A stretch of DNA of 24,845 nucleotides, from NCBI GenBank assembly GCA_964542765.1, contig CAZIVO010000048.1, forward strand, positions 1-24,845. The letters are read 5' to 3'. This stretch comes from CAZIVO01 sp964542765 (GTDB lineage Bacteria; Planctomycetota; UBA1135; UBA2386). Shown piece by piece: positions 21,745 to 24,845 of this stretch (within the stretch, counting starts at the first letter, position 1; every line of letters begins with the position of its first letter). Position numbers and translations under genes: made by a program. The notes under the pieces were generated by a model that worked only from the letters and a program-made list of their open reading frames with translations, was not told where the DNA came from and did not search any database.

Positions 21745-24134
21745 GGATCTCGATCAACTGGCTCTCGCGCCTGGTCGACTTGAAGGGGCTGACACCCGAG
21801 CAGATCCAGGACGATCTGACGATGAGTACCTGCGAGATCGAAGGCCGGGAGGTGTTCGGTGCCGGTCTGGACGAGATCGTCGTCGGGCATGTTGTGGAAT
21901 GCGAACGGCATCCGGATGCCGACAAGCTCAGCGTGACCAAGGTGGATGTTGGCGCGGGTGAGCTGCTGAATATCGTCTGTGGAGCGTCGAATGTGGCGGC
22001 CGACCAGAAGGTGGCTGTGATCACTCCGGGGAAGACGCTGCCGGGAGGGATGAAGGTCAAGAAAGCCAAGATCCGCGGGGTGGAATCGCTGGGCATGATC
22101 TGCTCGGAGCGTGAACTAGGACTCTCCGAGGAACACGAAGGCATCATGGAGTTGCACCCGGGACTCAAGCCAGGGCTGGCCTTCGACAAAGTCGTCCCCG
22201 TTGTTGACCATATCCTCGAACTGGACAACAAGTCCGTCAATCATCGCCCTGACCTGTGGGGGCACTATGGCCTCGCGCGCGAACTCGCAGCGATCTATGG
22301 CCGTGAACTGAAGCCGGCTTACACGCCGCAGGAATTCCCAGCCGATGGCGCTTCGGTGGAGATTTCCATCGAGGATCTCCAGGATTGTCCGCGCTTTTGC
22401 GGTCTGGTCATCGATGGCGTGGAAGCCAAGCGCTCTCCGGACTGGATGCGCTACCTGTTGCTGGCCGTCGGTCAGCGGCCGATCGATTTGCTTGTGGATC
22501 TGACCAATTTCATCACGCATGAGTTCGGGCAGCCCATGCACGCTTTCGATATGCGACAACTCGACCCGAGTGGTATCCGTGTGCGCCGGGCGAGCGCGGG
22601 TGAGAGCCTGCAGACGCTGGATGGGATGGACCGAGAGCTATCGGGCGAGGATATCGTGGTGGCATCGGGGGACCGTGCAGTATCCATTGCAGGGGTCATG
22701 GGCGGCCAGGGCACCATGGTGGGGGCGGACACCACGACCATGTTCATCGAGTCGGCCAACTGGCATCCCGCTCGGGTCCGCAGAACCAGCACTCGCCTTG
22801 GCTTGCGCACCGATGCCAGCACACGTTTCGAGAAGTCGCTCGATCCGACCGGTGCCGAGGCTTCCATCCATCGCTACCTCGAACTACTGCGCGGCGAATG
22901 CCCTGATGCTCGAGCTGCCGGGCCGCTGAAGGATCCGGCGAACTGGCGATACGAGGAGAAGCATGTGACACTCCGGCGATCCCGCTTGGCGATGAAACTC
23001 GGTGTCTCCATCGCTGACGCTGAGGTATCCGGCACCCTGGAAGCCTTGCAGTTCGATGTTAGCAAGACCGACGATGGCTTCGATATCGGCATACCTTCTT
23101 TCCGAGGAACCAAGGACATCTCGATAGAAGATGACCTGATCGAAGAGGTCGGCCGGATGTATCGCTACGACAAGATCCCCGAGCAGCCACTTCTCGGTCG
23201 ATGCGAGCCGCCGGCGCAGGATGAGGGGCTTTCGCTGGCGCGTCAGATCATCAAGATCGCGGCGACGCAGGGCGGATGCCATGAAGTGATGAGTTACAGC
23301 TTCATCGGCGATGCTCAGCTTGCGGCCGTGGATGCTGAAGATCATGAATACGCTCGGGTCAGCAATCCGGTGGCTCCGGAGATGACCAGGATGCGGCGTC
23401 ATGTCTTGCCGAGCCTGCTGTCGCGAGTGGTCTCCAATCTTCATCAGGTCGCCGAGTTGCGGTTGGTCGAGCATGGTAAGGGCTACCACCCCGAGCACCG
23501 TGACGAGCACGGACTGCCCAATGAGGTCCACGAAATCGCTTTCGTCTGGAGTCGCAGAGAAGGTGCCGATCCATACTTCGAACTGCGTAGCCATATCGAG
23601 GCCGTGCTGGGTCGGACCGGCTTCGCTGCTCAACTGGACGAGAAGCTGGGGCTCGACAAGGAGCAGCCATGGACGCATCCAGGAAAAACAGTTGCCATCG
23701 TCTGCGATGGTGCGATCAGCGGATTTGTCGGCTACCTCCATCCGGCTGTGGCGCACAGGCTTGGCATTCCGGCGAGTACGGCGATCGCCTGCCTGAATCT
23801 CTGCAAGCTTCTCGCGGCTCCTCGTCGCGGCGATCGCTTCAGTGAGATCCCACGTTTCCCGAGTCAGCCGGTGGATGTGGCCTTGCTGGTGCCGACGGCG
23901 ACCCGCGCTGGCGAGATTGCGGCCTTTCTGGCCGCGACCGGCAAGAAACTGGTGCGCTCGGTGGACCTGTTCGAGGTCTACCAGGGCGAAGGAGTTGCCG
24001 ACGGCCTCAAGAGCTTGAACTTCACCGTGACGCTCGGTGCGCAGGACCGAACGCTCACGGCGAAGGATGAGGAGAAGTACCTCAGCAAGGTCCGTGAGAA
24101 CTGTGGCCGCGTTGGTGCTGAGCTACGCGGCTAA
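21741..24134 (+). CDS. pheT: Phenylalanyl-tRNA synthetase beta subunit
   Basis: The 797-aa subunit matches the usual bacterial length (E. coli 795). It starts MRISINWLSRLVDL, then comes an EMAP-like tRNA-binding domain (about 40-150, with VVECERHPDADKL and GMICSERELGL), and the B3/B4 editing domain (about 200-400) that removes Tyr from mischarged tRNA-Phe. The B5 domain and catalytic-like core (around EEVGRMYRYDKIP) precede a C-terminal anticodon-binding FDX-ACB domain (FPSQPVDVALLVP to the end, with LTAKDEEKYLSKVRE). ATG 21741 overlaps the pheS stop; the open frame extending upstream to 21519 lies inside pheS and is rejected. Last gene of the plus-strand cluster, ending 31 bp before the convergent DUF2911-like gene. 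Confidence 0.97.
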   Translation: MRISINWLSRLVDLKGLTPEQIQDDLTMSTCEIEGREVFGAGLDEIVVGHVVECERHPDADKLSVTKVDVGAGELLNIVCGASNVAADQKVAVITPGKTLPGGMKVKKAKIRGVESLGMICSERELGLSEEHEGIMELHPGLKPGLAFDKVVPVVDHILELDNKSVNHRPDLWGHYGLARELAAIYGRELKPAYTPQEFPADGASVEISIEDLQDCPRFCGLVIDGVEAKRSPDWMRYLLLAVGQRPIDLLVDLTNFITHEFGQPMHAFDMRQLDPSGIRVRRASAGESLQTLDGMDRELSGEDIVVASGDRAVSIAGVMGGQGTMVGADTTTMFIESANWHPARVRRTSTRLGLRTDASTRFEKSLDPTGAEASIHRYLELLRGECPDARAAGPLKDPANWRYEEKHVTLRRSRLAMKLGVSIADAEVSGTLEALQFDVSKTDDGFDIGIPSFRGTKDISIEDDLIEEVGRMYRYDKIPEQPLLGRCEPPAQDEGLSLARQIIKIAATQGGCHEVMSYSFIGDAQLAAVDAEDHEYARVSNPVAPEMTRMRRHVLPSLLSRVVSNLHQVAELRLVEHGKGYHPEHRDEHGLPNEVHEIAFVWSRREGADPYFELRSHIEAVLGRTGFAAQLDEKLGLDKEQPWTHPGKTVAIVCDGAISGFVGYLHPAVAHRLGIPASTAIACLNLCKLLAAPRRGDRFSEIPRFPSQPVDVALLVPTATRAGEIAAFLAATGKKLVRSVDLFEVYQGEGVADGLKSLNFTVTLGAQDRTLTAKDEEKYLSKVRENCGRVGAELRG

Positions 24135-24165
24135 AGCAGATCGGAATAGCTGAGGTTGTGGCAGC

Positions 24166-24711
24166 TCAGTTCTTCTTGGCCTTTTTCTGTCTCGGGCCGG
24201 TGACGGCAGTGAGCGAGCAGGAATTCTTTCCGAACGCGATACGAATCCTGGCTTGCGTGTCGTCTTTGCCTGCTGTCATCGTGATGACCAGGCGAGAGCT
24301 GGAGCTTTTGCCTTCCTTGAGTTTCAGCGGCCAATCGATGTGGCTTTCGCCTTGCTCGCCCCCATAGGCGCCGAGATGCCAGTTGAGTTCTTCGTCAAGG
24401 GTGAAGGCCATCTTGTAGCTGCCTGCGGCGAGCTTCTTTCCTCCAAGCCTGACGTCATCGCCTTTGACGGTGATGGAACCCAGAGGTTTGCTCACAGCTT
24501 GTTTGTTGATGTAATCTCGCATGCGCTCGAGATTTCCCATGGACTTGCCATCGGCCCAGGTGATCGACTTGTAGCTGATACTGAGACCACTGCCGCTGGT
24601 GAAGGCTATGCCTTGTGAGGCGGTGGGGGCGTTGCGGTTCACCGAGCCCATCTGCTGTGCGGCGAGTGGACTGGCGATCAAGAGGAGGAGAGAGAGGGGG
24701 ATAAAACGCAT
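24166..24711 (-). CDS. Small secreted protein, DUF2911-like
   Basis: A 181-aa protein with a clear Sec signal peptide (MRFIPLSLLLLIASPLAAQQ, cleavage likely after ALAA-type AxA near 18). The mature part has the DUF2911 pattern: an early SISYKSITWADGK, then VKGDDVRLGGKKLAAGSYKMAFTL and a tryptophan-containing strand NWHLGAYGG. DUF2911 proteins are small beta-rich exported proteins of unknown function. The C-terminus ends in a basic tail. ATG 24711 is supported by GGAG 7 nt upstream. It converges on pheT and has its own promoter in the 134 bp to the window edge. The family call is from pattern recall and moderately secure; no function is proposed. Confidence 0.6.
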   Translation of the reverse strand: MRFIPLSLLLLIASPLAAQQMGSVNRNAPTASQGIAFTSGSGLSISYKSITWADGKSMGNLERMRDYINKQAVSKPLGSITVKGDDVRLGGKKLAAGSYKMAFTLDEELNWHLGAYGGEQGESHIDWPLKLKEGKSSSSRLVITMTAGKDDTQARIRIAFGKNSCSLTAVTGPRQKKAKKN

Positions 24712-24845
24712 CTGTAGCTCCGTTTCTGTTAGGAATGAACCAGGATCCTAGCGTGCATTGATGGGTCGCGTCGACAAGATCGCCAGTTACGCAGATGTTG
24801 CATATCCGACACGGGGAGTAGAATCCGGACTACGTGGATACCGCT

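Noticed and set aside
22884..23756. Minus-strand 290-codon open frame
   Set aside because: Antisense to conserved pheT sequence; long antisense frames are expected in GC-rich coding DNA.

Overview
The window reads as a chromosomal segment of a diderm (Gram-negative-type) bacterium with moderately high GC by eye. The diderm assignment rests on an Mla-type phospholipid transport operon, outer-membrane-type lipoproteins and a LolD/YbbA-like transporter. GTG and TTG starts are common. I cannot assign a phylum from sequence alone. No rRNA, tRNA, CRISPR array, insertion sequence, phage gene or integrase was recognised; the region is mostly housekeeping, with interest in operon architecture and regulation.

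Layout, left to right. Bases 1-1567 (+) hold the tail of a probable rhamnulose-1-phosphate aldolase/dehydrogenase followed by rhamnulokinase (rhaB), i.e. the end of a rhamnose catabolic cluster. Bases 1576-3693 (-) encode an orphan membrane hybrid histidine kinase. Bases 3885-7158 (+) encode a LolD/YbbA-like ATPase overlapping a ten-helix FtsX-family permease. Bases 7164-10751 (-) form a tightly overlapping four-gene operon: STAS-MlaE permease, MlaF ATPase, MlaD/MCE protein and ABC-auxiliary lipoprotein. aspS (10836-12626, +) is divergent from it and carries a His characteristic of non-discriminating AspRS. An SGNH hydrolase (12712-14010, -) follows, then a 460-bp gene-poor region with two TTGACA-N17 promoters on the minus strand, each with a copy of one palindromic operator in its spacer.

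Bases 14471-18354 (-) appear to form one translationally linked unit: a 31-codon leader ORF, thrS (no TGS domain), a 28-codon mini-ORF sharing a TGATG junction with thrS, and a leukotriene-A4-hydrolase-like M1 peptidase. On the plus strand, 18494-24134 holds infC, rpmI, rplT, pheS and pheT. This is the classic thrS-infC-rpmI-rplT-pheST cluster, but thrS is inverted and a membrane-protein gene on the opposite strand separates infC from rpmI. The window ends with a small secreted DUF2911-like protein (-).

The strongest leads are the repeated promoter/operator modules at 14047-14367 and the leader ORF plus hairpin that masks the thrS start. I found no clear novel multi-gene defence or mobile system.
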